Assembly: GCA_021835265.1 (NCBI GenBank)
Contig: JAKBQK010000252.1
Span: forward strand, 1 to 15,555
Length of the DNA: 15,555 bases
Direction: 5' to 3'
DNA from: Thermoplasmata archaeon
GTDB lineage: Archaea; Thermoplasmatota; Thermoplasmata; Thermoplasmatales; Thermoplasmataceae
This document shows positions 7,155 to 14,399 of the stretch, in pieces. Each line of letters starts with the position of its first letter. Position 1 is the first letter of the stretch. The position numbers and the translations under genes were made by a program. The notes beneath the pieces were generated by a model. It saw only the letters and a list, made by a program, of their open reading frames with translations, was not told where the DNA came from and searched no databases.

Positions 7155-8104
7155 GTGAAATAAAAATAATAGACATGAAACCTGAAACAGGAGAATTTAA
7201 GAAAGAGATAATAGAAGGGTTAAAAAAGAATCCAAAGGAAATAAATCCAAAATTCTTCTATGATGAAAAGGGCTCAATGCTATTCGAAAAAATAACTGAA
7301 ACTAAGGAATATTACCCAACAAGAACAGAAAGAAAAATTCTTGAGGATAACATTGGAGAAATATGTACATACTTTAAGGAAGGAAGTGCCCTCTTTGAAT
7401 ACGGAAGTGGAGGATCGAAGAAGACCCAGATCATATTGAATCATTGTAAACAGATAAAGGCATATGTTCCAATGGACATATCCATTTCAGCTCTTCAGTA
7501 TTCATCACACAATATTGCAGCAATGTATCCATCACTGAATGTAGTTCCCATGTGCGTTGATTACACCAAGCCTTTCAAAATACCTTTTCTTGATCTGGAA
7601 GGAAATATTATTGCAATTTTTCTCGGATCAAGCATAGGTAATTTCGAACCTGAAACTACCTCAAGGTTCCTTCAAACTTGCACTGAAATGTTGGGTCCTG
7701 AAGATGGGGTATTAGTAGGAGTTGATCTCAAAAAGGATAAACAGGTTCTTGAGAAGGCATATAATGATAGCGAATCTATAACTGTGGAATTTAATTTAAA
7801 TTTAATAGATCGTATTAGCAGGGAATTTGGATTAAACCTTGATAAGTCTGATTTCAAACATGTAGCTTTTTACAATGAAAAGAAAGGAAGAATAGAAATG
7901 CACATTGAAGCGGGAAGAGATATAATTCTTGATCTGGATGGGAACAAGATATTACTGAAAAAGGATGAGCGAATACATACAGAGAATTCATATAAATATG
8001 ACATTGATGAGTTTACAAGTCTTGCAGTTAGAAATCATCTGAAAGTAAGAAAAATTTGGAAAGATAATAACAACTACTTTGCACTGTTTTTAATTGGAAT
8101 TTAA
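7151..8104 (+). CDS. egtD: L-histidine N-alpha-methyltransferase
   Basis: This SAM-dependent enzyme trimethylates the alpha-amino group of histidine to hercynine, the substrate of EgtB. The 317 residues match the EgtD length. Visible are FFYDEKGSMLFE (Tyr37) and EYYPTRTE near the N-terminus, the SAM loop EYGSGGSKKT (Gly85-Gly88), PMDIS with Asp109 for the ribose, GSSIGNF with Asn164, and HTENSYKY with Glu278 and Ser280, the E-x-S pair that holds the histidine amino group in this family. The GTG start at 7151 overlaps the egtB TGA, and AGGTGAT (7139-7145) is a near-perfect anti-16S match 5 bases upstream, supporting GTG as the true start. The pair forms the core of an ergothioneine operon; the C-S lyase (EgtE) that would finish the pathway is not in the window. 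Confidence 0.95.
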   Translation: MSEIKIIDMKPETGEFKKEIIEGLKKNPKEINPKFFYDEKGSMLFEKITETKEYYPTRTERKILEDNIGEICTYFKEGSALFEYGSGGSKKTQIILNHCKQIKAYVPMDISISALQYSSHNIAAMYPSLNVVPMCVDYTKPFKIPFLDLEGNIIAIFLGSSIGNFEPETTSRFLQTCTEMLGPEDGVLVGVDLKKDKQVLEKAYNDSESITVEFNLNLIDRISREFGLNLDKSDFKHVAFYNEKKGRIEMHIEAGRDIILDLDGNKILLKKDERIHTENSYKYDIDEFTSLAVRNHLKVRKIWKDNNNYFALFLIGI

Positions 8105-8134
8105 GAGTTGATGACTTTATCCGTTCTAATTCTC

Positions 8135-8139
8135 TTTTT
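8135..8139 (+). terminator. T-run after egtD
   Basis: CTCTTTTTG about 30 bases past the egtD stop is a possible oligo-T terminator, before the separate mannosidase promoter. Confidence 0.3.
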
Positions 8140-8198
8140 GCTTAACTATTAAGATCAGATATTTAATTGTACAACAAATTGAATATTCTCAGAAAGTC

Positions 8199-8208
8199 TA
8201 TATATAGA
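8199..8208 (+). promoter_or_regulatory. TATA box of the alpha-mannosidase gene
   Basis: CTATATATAG, a perfect palindrome and strong TATA match, is centred about 21 bases before the ATG at 8225. The mannosidase therefore has its own promoter although it follows egtD by only 120 bp in the same direction. Confidence 0.6.
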
Positions 8209-8224
8209 GGCAAACTTTTGAAAT

Positions 8225-11221
8225 ATGAAACCTGACATTAAGAGAAAGGCATTACGAAGGGTTCAGGATATTATTGCAATGTGTTTCAATTATGTTATTT
8301 TGATCAACCAGATAAAAATAAATGGTGAAAATCAGATGTTACCATTTTCTAAAAAGAGCACTCCAGATGAAGAAGTAATAATCAAATTAGAGCCAGAGTT
8401 TCAACCATTAAAAGATGGTCAAAAATATCTCATTGCTTTTGACATGAGTGGGATAGGAATAGCAAAATTTGATGGCAATAAGATCCAGACTATAGATCCT
8501 GGCCACAGGTATATTTCATTTGATAAAGCTCCAAAAAGCATTGAAATCGTTGCAACTTCAACTTCACTATTTGGCAGTAATATGTGGAGTTTCAGAATTA
8601 ACAGAATAATCTTTGCAACTGTGGATTGGAAGAAATTTTCTGCTGCATTGAAGATTGAATCTATAATTAAAAGTGCTCTGGCAAGAGATGATGAAACTTT
8701 GATATCAGGGTTTTTAGAATCTCTTTATAAGGTAAAAGCCACACCAAATATAATGCAGTTATCCGTTTCAGATATTATAGATCACAAAAACGAAGGAAGT
8801 TATGAAGAACTAGTAGACTTTTATTCTGTGCCGGTAAATGATGGAAAACTTGTTGACCTACCTTACGGAAATTTTAGTATTAGTCCATTAGAAGAAATAA
8901 TTCATAATAGTGGAATTAAGATAAAACATAATATCTACCCAATGGGTCACTGTCACATAGACGCTGCTTGGCTCTGGCCATACAGTGAGACAAAAAAGAA
9001 AACTGAAAGATCCTTTTTGAATGTAACAAGACTGTTTGATGATGGATATAAGTTCGTTTTTGCACAAAGCTCAGCACTTTTCTATAAATGGGCAAAAGAA
9101 AAAAACTCTAAGCTTTTCAACAGGATAAAGGAGTTAGCAGGGGAGGGAAAATGGTTGCCTGTTGGAGGTATGTGGGTAGAATCTGATACGAATCTGCTTA
9201 TAGGTGAATCACTTGCAAGACAATTCCTTTTTGGTCAAAACTACTTCAAAGCAAATTTTAACTCTGAAGCAAAAATAGGATGGCTTCCAGATACATTTGG
9301 TTTCAGTGGCCAGTTGCCACAAATTATGAGACAATCCGGGATTGAAAGTTTCATTACTCATAAACTGAGATGGAACGACACAAATGTTTTCCCTCATACT
9401 TTCTATAATTGGTGTGGAATAGATGGTACAGTCATACCAACTATTCTTGTAAACTCAACCTATAACGGTAATATTCAATTTGATGAGATCAACAGGGTTT
9501 TAAGCAATGTAAATAATTTTGATGATCCATATGTATATCAGTTCGGATATGGAGATGGTGGAGGTGGACCAAATTCCGAGATGCTGGAACTACTTGATTT
9601 CCTTCCCGAGGTAGCCAAAAATGCTAAACCAGAATTGAAGCAGGAAGAGTTTCTGAAAGATGTTATGAATAATTCCAAAAATGCACCTGAGGTAAGTGGT
9701 GAGCTTTATGTTGAAACCCATAGGGGCGTTTATACTACAAATTACGGAATAAAGAGAAGAGTAGCATTACTGGAAGACAGACTTACTGCCTGCGATTTTA
9801 TAAAATCAGTTCTAAACTCTCATAATATAAGCCATCAACACAACGATCTATCAGAGGAATGGGAGACATTACTCACTGCCCAATTTCATGATGTTTTACC
9901 TGGTTCTGCTAATTATTATGCATACGATGAGGCTTTTTCTGATCTGGATAGGGCCATAAGAAATACGGAATCATTTATCAATGAGAACTTAAAGGCCTAC
10001 TGTAAAGAGATGAAAATTCCATTTGGAAACATGATTGTTAACACAAGTCAGTATAACATTAATTCTACCATAGACCTAAGAAGAAACACAATTTACATAT
10101 CAGAAAAATCTGGAAAGGAAGAATCAAGCCAAAACATCAGTTTATCAGTTCCAAGTTTTACTCTAAATTTGAATGATAAGCCATTGAGTGTAAATAGTAA
10201 TTCCCAGAATGACTTCGAAATTAAGAATGATAAGAATTCTGTTTTCATAAAGGGAAAATATTACAGCTTCATTGTTGATGATAACTGTAATATAACAGTG
10301 GAAAGAGATGGAGGAATCATTTTTAGTGGTCATCTGGCAGTGCTGGAGGATGTGCCAGGTAGATTTGATGCCTGGAATATAGATCTTGATACTCTAAACC
10401 CAGGAAATTTATTAAGCGAAAAGACAAAGAGTATGGATTTCAAGCAGGATGGCGTTAACACAATAGTATCTGTAAAAATATATTATGAGGATGATTCAAT
10501 TATTGAGCAGAGGTTCATAATGAACCCTAACAATAGTTTTATTGAGGTAAGAAATAGAATAAACCTAAGGAACAGAGAAAAACTGGTAAAATTCTTCATA
10601 AATTCAAAAATTAAAAGCAAAACACTGAAGTGTGAAATTCCCTTTGGAATGGTTGAAAGAGATTTCTCTGATGATAAAAATAAGGCAAAGTTTGAGTTCC
10701 CTGCCCTAAGATTTGTCAACTGGTCTGATCAATCAAAGGGTTTTTCTATCGTAGCAAGGGAGCTACATGGTTACAGTTTCGTAAATGATACACTGGGCAT
10801 AAGTCTGCTGAAAGCACCACTTTACCCGAATCCATTTTCAGATGATAAAGAGACAGAAGTTACATTTTTCATTCTTCCTGAGAAGGACTACAAAAAGGTT
10901 TACAGAGAACTGAACTTTGTTTTCCATCCACCCATAGTCATTGATCATGCAGGCGAAACCAATATGAAATATAATGATCAGTTACTAAAAGTAAGAGATA
11001 ATGATATAATAATTGAGAACATAAAAGAGACCGAGAATGGAAAGAGCGTACTGTTGAGGTCCTATGCACTTGAAAATGGAAGAAAACTGGAGATATCAAG
11101 TAAACATAAATTTGGTCTTGAAGAATCTAATATGCTGGAAGATAAAACAGGAAAAGTGAATGATTCAATAGAATATGGAAAGTATCAGATCAGGAATATA
11201 ATATTGAATTTTAAAAAATAA
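8225..11221 (+). CDS. GH38 family alpha-mannosidase
   Basis: A 998-residue retaining exo-alpha-mannosidase of glycoside hydrolase family 38, the full length for archaeal and bacterial members. The catalytic core starts at YPMGHCHIDAAWLW (His244, Asp246, zinc ligands). The nucleophile is Asp356 in WLPDTFGFSGQLPQ. Also visible are FGYGDGGGGPN, the substrate region ETHRGVYTTNYGIKR, and TAQFHDVLPGS with His555 and Asp556 closing the metal site. About residues 1-235 form the N-terminal lead domain and about 650-998 the beta-rich C-terminal region typical of GH38. No signal peptide or membrane segment is convincing, so it probably acts in the cytoplasm on mannose-containing glycans or glycoprotein fragments. 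The ATG at 8225 lies at leaderless distance from a TATA box; the lead sequence before about residue 38 is not family-like, so a later start such as Met38 is possible. Confidence 0.93.
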   Translation: MKPDIKRKALRRVQDIIAMCFNYVILINQIKINGENQMLPFSKKSTPDEEVIIKLEPEFQPLKDGQKYLIAFDMSGIGIAKFDGNKIQTIDPGHRYISFDKAPKSIEIVATSTSLFGSNMWSFRINRIIFATVDWKKFSAALKIESIIKSALARDDETLISGFLESLYKVKATPNIMQLSVSDIIDHKNEGSYEELVDFYSVPVNDGKLVDLPYGNFSISPLEEIIHNSGIKIKHNIYPMGHCHIDAAWLWPYSETKKKTERSFLNVTRLFDDGYKFVFAQSSALFYKWAKEKNSKLFNRIKELAGEGKWLPVGGMWVESDTNLLIGESLARQFLFGQNYFKANFNSEAKIGWLPDTFGFSGQLPQIMRQSGIESFITHKLRWNDTNVFPHTFYNWCGIDGTVIPTILVNSTYNGNIQFDEINRVLSNVNNFDDPYVYQFGYGDGGGGPNSEMLELLDFLPEVAKNAKPELKQEEFLKDVMNNSKNAPEVSGELYVETHRGVYTTNYGIKRRVALLEDRLTACDFIKSVLNSHNISHQHNDLSEEWETLLTAQFHDVLPGSANYYAYDEAFSDLDRAIRNTESFINENLKAYCKEMKIPFGNMIVNTSQYNINSTIDLRRNTIYISEKSGKEESSQNISLSVPSFTLNLNDKPLSVNSNSQNDFEIKNDKNSVFIKGKYYSFIVDDNCNITVERDGGIIFSGHLAVLEDVPGRFDAWNIDLDTLNPGNLLSEKTKSMDFKQDGVNTIVSVKIYYEDDSIIEQRFIMNPNNSFIEVRNRINLRNREKLVKFFINSKIKSKTLKCEIPFGMVERDFSDDKNKAKFEFPALRFVNWSDQSKGFSIVARELHGYSFVNDTLGISLLKAPLYPNPFSDDKETEVTFFILPEKDYKKVYRELNFVFHPPIVIDHAGETNMKYNDQLLKVRDNDIIIENIKETENGKSVLLRSYALENGRKLEISSKHKFGLEESNMLEDKTGKVNDSIEYGKYQIRNIILNFKK

Positions 11222-11261
11222 TTCTATTAAGAAACATCACCTGAAATAAAGTGTTAAAACC

Positions 11262-11280
11262 AGCCCCTTTTATTTTTTTT
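11262..11280 (+). terminator. Terminator of the mannosidase gene
   Basis: AGCCCC followed by a T-rich run ending in eight T residues (11273-11280), 50 bases after the stop. A clear archaeal oligo-T terminator between convergent genes. Confidence 0.55.
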
Positions 11281-11364
11281 ATACTTTGAAAGTTGTTATT
11301 GCTTAAACATTTCTATCGTCATGATCTGGAATAATATTAATTTTCATAAGAAAGAGTCACCTGT

Positions 11365-12123
11365 CTATACCCTTAGTATAGTTATGATTTCAAGTAAAGA
11401 AACACCGATAAAAACTATTCCAAGAAAATAGTATATGGTGCTATCCTTCATCTTGAGTGCCTGTTTGGCAAAATAAAACCCAGAAATGAGGGAGATAGCT
11501 CCAATTAGTATACCTCCAAAAATGTCAATACTATTGAGAAGGAAATAACCTGTGGATCCGCTTATGGCAGATACAAACATGGCTAATGTTGCAGTACCCA
11601 CCATAGTTTTCGGATCCATGGAATAGAGAATCATCATTACTGCAATGAACATAATTCCTCCACTTGTTCCAAGAGTGCCTGTTAATATTCCTATTGGTAT
11701 ACTGATTACCAATCCTGCCAGATATGGATGAGAAATCTGCTTCCTGGTCAGAGAAAGACCTTTCTTTGCCCTTCTAAAGGATTGCACTGCCATCAATAAT
11801 GCCATTATTGTGAATACTATTTCAAGTGGTCTGTCACTTATGAAAATTGCTACGTGTGCACCTATTTGAGCACCTATAAGGGCTCCACCACCCAGAATTA
11901 ATCCTATCCTCCAGTCAATTCTCTTTCCCCTGGTATACACATAAACAACGGATGAAGTTGTTATCACATCTACTAGAAGACTAGTGCCAACTGCAATATG
12001 GAAACTATATCCCAGAAAAGTCATTGCGGGAACAACAACAATTACACCACTTGAGCCTGTAATTCCTGTTAGAACTCCGGTAATTATACCTATCAAAGAG
12101 AATACTCCTAAACTTTCAATCAT
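11365..12123 (-). CDS. TauE/SafE-family membrane permease (sulfite/organosulfonate exporter-like)
   Basis: A 252-residue, very hydrophobic protein with about eight predicted membrane spans. Two homologous halves are visible: GVLTGITGSSGVIVVVPAM with HIAVGTSLLV in the first, and GILTGTLGTSGGIMFIAVM with MVGTATLAMF in the second. This internal duplication with GxxTGxxGxSGG-type loops defines the TauE/SafE (DUF81) family. Members export sulfite, sulfoacetate or related anions, but substrates are known for few, so none is assigned here. The gene is convergent with the mannosidase and starts at an ATG (12121-12123) with no clear Shine-Dalgarno site. An A/T-rich segment about 30 bases upstream could be its TATA region. 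Nearness to the sulfur-handling egtBD genes is probably chance, since it is on the other strand with its own promoter. Confidence 0.88.
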   Translation of the reverse strand: MIESLGVFSLIGIITGVLTGITGSSGVIVVVPAMTFLGYSFHIAVGTSLLVDVITTSSVVYVYTRGKRIDWRIGLILGGGALIGAQIGAHVAIFISDRPLEIVFTIMALLMAVQSFRRAKKGLSLTRKQISHPYLAGLVISIPIGILTGTLGTSGGIMFIAVMMILYSMDPKTMVGTATLAMFVSAISGSTGYFLLNSIDIFGGILIGAISLISGFYFAKQALKMKDSTIYYFLGIVFIGVSLLEIITILRV

Positions 12124-12148
12124 TATATTCAGATCATCAAATTTTTTC

Positions 12149-12159
12149 TTTATTTATTA
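12149..12159. promoter_or_regulatory. AT-rich promoter segment between the permease and a small ORF
   Basis: TTTATTTATTA reads as a TATA-like box rightward, centred 22 bases before the ATG at 12176. As AATAAATAAA it reads leftward about 30 bases before the permease ATG. It may serve either or both; only weak sequence evidence. Confidence 0.3.
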
Positions 12160-12175
12160 TGGAATTCTGCATGGT

Positions 12176-12358
12176 ATGCTTAAAAAGAATATTACTTTTT
12201 TTGATGTGGATAATAAAAAGTATAATTTTATAGATGAAAATAACCAAAAATATATCACCAGAAGTGTCTCCCAATATATTGAACCAGGATTTATAGACTT
12301 AAAGTTAGATATTATTATATGTGCGAGGAAAGGAAGAAGAATCTCCCTTATGATGTAA
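12176..12358 (+). CDS. Possible 60-residue protein of unknown function
   Basis: An ATG-started frame of 60 codons reading MLKKNITFFDVDNKK... and ending ...RKGRRISLMM. It is hydrophilic with many Asn, Asp and Lys residues, has no membrane span and no motif I recognise. It lies between the divergent permease and a decayed gene, with a TATA-like sequence about 22 bases upstream of the ATG. Composition is like the AT-rich chromosome. It could be a genuine small protein, the remnant of a longer gene, or a chance frame. The region around it is decayed, which lowers confidence. Confidence 0.3.
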   Translation: MLKKNITFFDVDNKKYNFIDENNQKYITRSVSQYIEPGFIDLKLDIIICARKGRRISLMM

Positions 12359-12382
12359 AGATTAGAATCCTCATCTTAGAAT

Positions 12383-12929
12383 TTAATCATAACGATCCAT
12401 TTCATTGATTCCACTAGTATCCAAATCATTTTTGGAATTCTCCTTGACCAAATAAGGAAAAACCTGGACAGAACTTATCCATTTGCCTAGATCGCCATCA
12501 ATTTCGTTTATAAGCTCTCCCTGTATTATTGAAACTGAATTTTTGTCTAAACCATGACCTTCGTGGTGAGGATTTACCTGCCGAATTGTTGCGATGGCAC
12601 ATCTGGCTTCTTCCTGAGGATCATACTCTCATACCTTTCGGGAATAACACTATGAAAGAGTTTCCAGATAGTAATCCAGAAAATGATATTTGAATTTAGC
12701 AAAAAATCCATAGAGAGCAGACAGATATTATCTAGAAACTCAGACAGGGAAGTCAATAAAGAATGAAGCTGCCATTTCTTATTCCGGATGATATTGTTTA
12801 TACAGGCTTCCTTCATAACGGGACGGTCATTTCGAGGATTTCCCAATGTGATTCATCATATGCATGGATCAGCTGTTGCCTTTCCTGTTGGTATCCGGTT
12901 CATGTACAGATGGCTCCGCGGGATGCCAT
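12383..12929 (-). pseudogene. Decayed ~182-codon gene coupled to the ferredoxin gene
   Basis: The ATG overlaps the ferredoxin stop (TGATG, 12931-12927), giving MASRGAICT then TGA (12902-12900). The same frame resumes with TGYQQERQQLIHAYDE and SHWEILEMTVP. One base of frameshift near 12818-12825 leads to RYEGSLYKQYHPE, then stops at 12781-12779 (TAA), 12742-12740 (TGA), 12730-12728 (TAA), 12652-12650 (TAG) and 12631-12629 (TGA). Protein-like text lies between them (YLSALYGFFAKFKYHFLDYY). The final 81 codons are clean (EYDPQEEARCAIATIRQ..., PHHEGHGLDKN, GKWISSVQVFPY) and end in TAA at 12383-12385. The total length, 547 bases, is one more than a multiple of three, as one frameshift predicts. All three stop codons occur, so simple recoding does not explain it. 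The family is not recognised; tight coupling suggests a partner of the ferredoxin. Confidence 0.65.
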
Positions 12930-13237
12930 CAGTTTCTCGGCTCCAATCTTATTGCTTTCTCAGGGCATGCCGTAACGCAATCGCTGCAAGAGTGACATCT
13001 GTCCAGACCAGGAGTGCCGGCAATCCTGTTTCCGTGAGCCCTTGCTTTTATGCGTCCGAGAAAATTCAGACCTGAAATTTCACTGGATGTTCTGGGTCTG
13101 ATTTCAAAAACCTCATATGGGCAGACTTTTACACATTCACCCTTCGCTTCACATTTTGCCGGGTCCACCCTGGGGATAACGCCTGAAGCATCGGATTTAC
13201 AATAGGTGCCTTTCTTTTGAACTCCGTCACCACTCAT
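12929..13237 (-). CDS. Two-cluster ferredoxin (7Fe- or 8Fe-type)
   Basis: A 102-residue soluble electron carrier with two iron-sulfur motifs. The C-terminal one is complete: Cys81-x2-Cys84-x2-Cys87-x3-Cys91-Pro. The N-terminal one reads DPAKCEAKGECVKVCPYEVFEI, with Cys29, Cys35 and Cys39-Pro but Lys32 where the second cysteine of a standard 4Fe motif would be; such sites usually hold a [3Fe-4S] cluster. The linker FLGRIKARAHGNR resembles a group of ferredoxins common in bacteria. Hand count gives 122 G+C in 240 bases (51%) at 12961-13200, well above neighbouring genes, so acquisition from a higher-G+C, probably bacterial, donor is likely. GAAGGG (13251-13246) lies 8 bases before the ATG, and a TATA box lies at 13268-13275. 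The coupled downstream gene has decayed while this one stays intact, so its redox partner is unknown. Confidence 0.88.
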   Translation of the reverse strand: MSGDGVQKKGTYCKSDASGVIPRVDPAKCEAKGECVKVCPYEVFEIRPRTSSEISGLNFLGRIKARAHGNRIAGTPGLDRCHSCSDCVTACPEKAIRLEPRN

Positions 13238-13267
13238 CTGCTTTACCCTTCGTCCATAACTAGAGAA

Positions 13268-13275
13268 TATATAAA
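13268..13275 (-). promoter_or_regulatory. TATA box of the ferredoxin gene
   Basis: The minus strand reads TTTATATA inside GTTTATATATTC, the best TATA match in the window. Its centre is about 34 bases from the ATG, giving a short leader of about 8-10 bases that can just include the GAAGGG ribosome site. Confidence 0.6.
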
Positions 13276-13756
13276 CTCCGGCTTTATTCTTCTACCAGCA
13301 AGCAATGCTGATTGCCTTGAGAAAATGACTTCGTTAACAACTATCCAGTGTGTTAGTGCTAGCTAAAGGTATTTTAAAGACTAATATGAATTTTTCAAAA
13401 GTTTTTTTATTTCATCCGTTTTCTGTTTTCATGCATACTTCAGATAGCTTCTGGTGGAACCTCTTTTTAAGGTCTAACTATTCGTAATCTGCTTCAACCT
13501 TTTTTTCGGGATATATTGTTTTAGTTTAGATTATACAATTAATTTCATTGTAAATGGACCTTTGTTGAATGTATGAAACTTCGGAAAGTAAGAAAAGAGC
13601 CATCGGATGGATTTTAACCTCAGACCTGCTGATTAATAATTACAAACATATGCGTCTTTAGAGAGGAGAAATTGATTTATCTGGAAACTTTCTATTTCCT
13701 TAAAGTTTCAGGTTCAGGATTTAGTGGCAATGTATCAAGTTACTCCATCTGAAGTT
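13276..13756. other. About 480 bp without a recognisable gene
   Basis: This AT-rich stretch between the ferredoxin promoter and the 3' end of vapC has stops in all frames and no family-like peptide that I could find on either strand. The one structured item is the tRNA-like fragment at 13601-13640. Confidence 0.6.
13601..13640 (-). repeat. Degenerate copy of the tRNA-Thr 3' half, candidate attachment-site scar
   Basis: Aligned without gaps to 15441-15480, 31 of 40 bases agree, including an uninterrupted 13-base core GACCTGCTGATTA. The match runs from the anticodon loop to the 3' acceptor arm and stops sharply at the anticodon. It lies in the same orientation as the tRNA, on the side facing its 3' end: the layout left by elements that integrate into tRNA genes and duplicate the 3' half. 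A tRNA pseudogene from simple duplication is the alternative. Confidence 0.55.
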
Positions 13757-14158
13757 TTATATGATTATCATGTCAAGGTCAGTTACCTTTGCAATCTGTA
13801 TAAAATCTCGATCAAGTGTAACTATTCTATCTGTTCCCGTTTCGATCGCAATGCCAGCTATCAGAGTATCAAGTGCATTAATTGGAAGACCAAGTTTAAA
13901 TAGTCTTCCCATTATGCGAGATGCCTCTTCGGCAGAATTCTGATCAAGTGGAAATACAATAGATCGTCTGAGAAAACTCCTAATATTCCTCTCCTCAACT
14001 TTCATTCCCTTGTGAAATACTGGGGTAAATAGTTCATATTGAGAAATTACTGTAGTATATACGCTCTCCCGATTACTCTCTATTTCCTCCACTATAGACT
14101 TGGTTTTCACTCCACCTTTTAAGAAATCTATTATGGCTGAAGTGTCAAAAAGAATCAT
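13757..14158 (-). CDS. vapC: VapC-family PIN-domain ribonuclease toxin
   Basis: A 133-residue PIN-domain protein, the usual VapC length. The acidic Mg2+-binding residues are present: Asp5 in ILFDTSAIIDFL, Glu42 in ISQYELF, Asp97 in INALDTLIAGIA and Asp116 in IVTLDRDF. VapC toxins cut specific RNAs, often tRNA, and are neutralised by the paired antitoxin. The ATG overlaps the vapB stop as ATGA, so the two are co-translated with antitoxin first, the standard order. All catalytic residues are intact, unlike several neighbouring genes, so selection may still act on the pair. The RNA target cannot be read from the sequence. Confidence 0.93.
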   Translation of the reverse strand: MILFDTSAIIDFLKGGVKTKSIVEEIESNRESVYTTVISQYELFTPVFHKGMKVEERNIRSFLRRSIVFPLDQNSAEEASRIMGRLFKLGLPINALDTLIAGIAIETGTDRIVTLDRDFIQIAKVTDLDMIII

Positions 14159-14370
14159 GCTCTAAACTTAGCTCCATTTCTAATTGCCTTTAAGTCTGTC
14201 TCAATCAGGTCCATGCCCTCTGATTCAGATAATGAACTCCAAAGAGGTAAGAGACTTCCCTTCCTTTTCAACAACTCTTCTATTGCATCACTAAAGCTCT
14301 CGTTTGGCCCTTTTACCTCTTTCAATTTTTTGTATACGTCATCTCTGAGTGCAATGTTTTTGGTGGACAT
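14155..14370 (-). CDS. vapB: VapB-type antitoxin (DUF217-like)
   Basis: A 71-residue antitoxin. The N-terminal half, MSTKNIALRDDVYKKLKEVKG followed by FSDAIEELL, is typical of archaeal VapB proteins of the UPF0330/DUF217 type and resembles a ribbon-helix-helix DNA-binding start. The C-terminal part (LPLWSSLSESEG...) would wrap the toxin. I prefer the ATG at 14370 over the in-frame ATG at 14388: the family begins at MSTKNI-like residues, the only TATA-like sequence (14397-14405 on this strand) is too close to 14388, and a palindrome sits exactly before 14370. The gene precedes vapC and overlaps it by four bases. It probably represses its own promoter, alone or with VapC. Confidence 0.88.
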   Translation of the reverse strand: MSTKNIALRDDVYKKLKEVKGPNESFSDAIEELLKRKGSLLPLWSSLSESEGMDLIETDLKAIRNGAKFRA

Positions 14371-14385
14371 ATGTAGATATACATA
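14370..14385. promoter_or_regulatory. Palindrome at the vapB start, likely autoregulatory operator
   Basis: TATGTA-GATA-TACATA: exact 6-base arms with a 4-base spacer, between the vapB TATA-like element (14397-14405) and its ATG. This is where a VapB dimer would block transcription. The role is inferred from the family habit of self-repression. Confidence 0.45.
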
Positions 14386-14399
14386 CATATCTGTGTATT

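Noticed and set aside
12574..12846. Minus-strand 90-codon ORF beginning MGNPRNDRP as an intact gene
   Set aside because: It is a different frame from the one that carries protein-like text and the coupled start; it arises where the true frame has stops.
12763..13075. Plus-strand ORFs across the ferredoxin and its partner
   Set aside because: Both lie antisense to the cysteine-motif ferredoxin and the recognisable decayed frame; no motif of their own.
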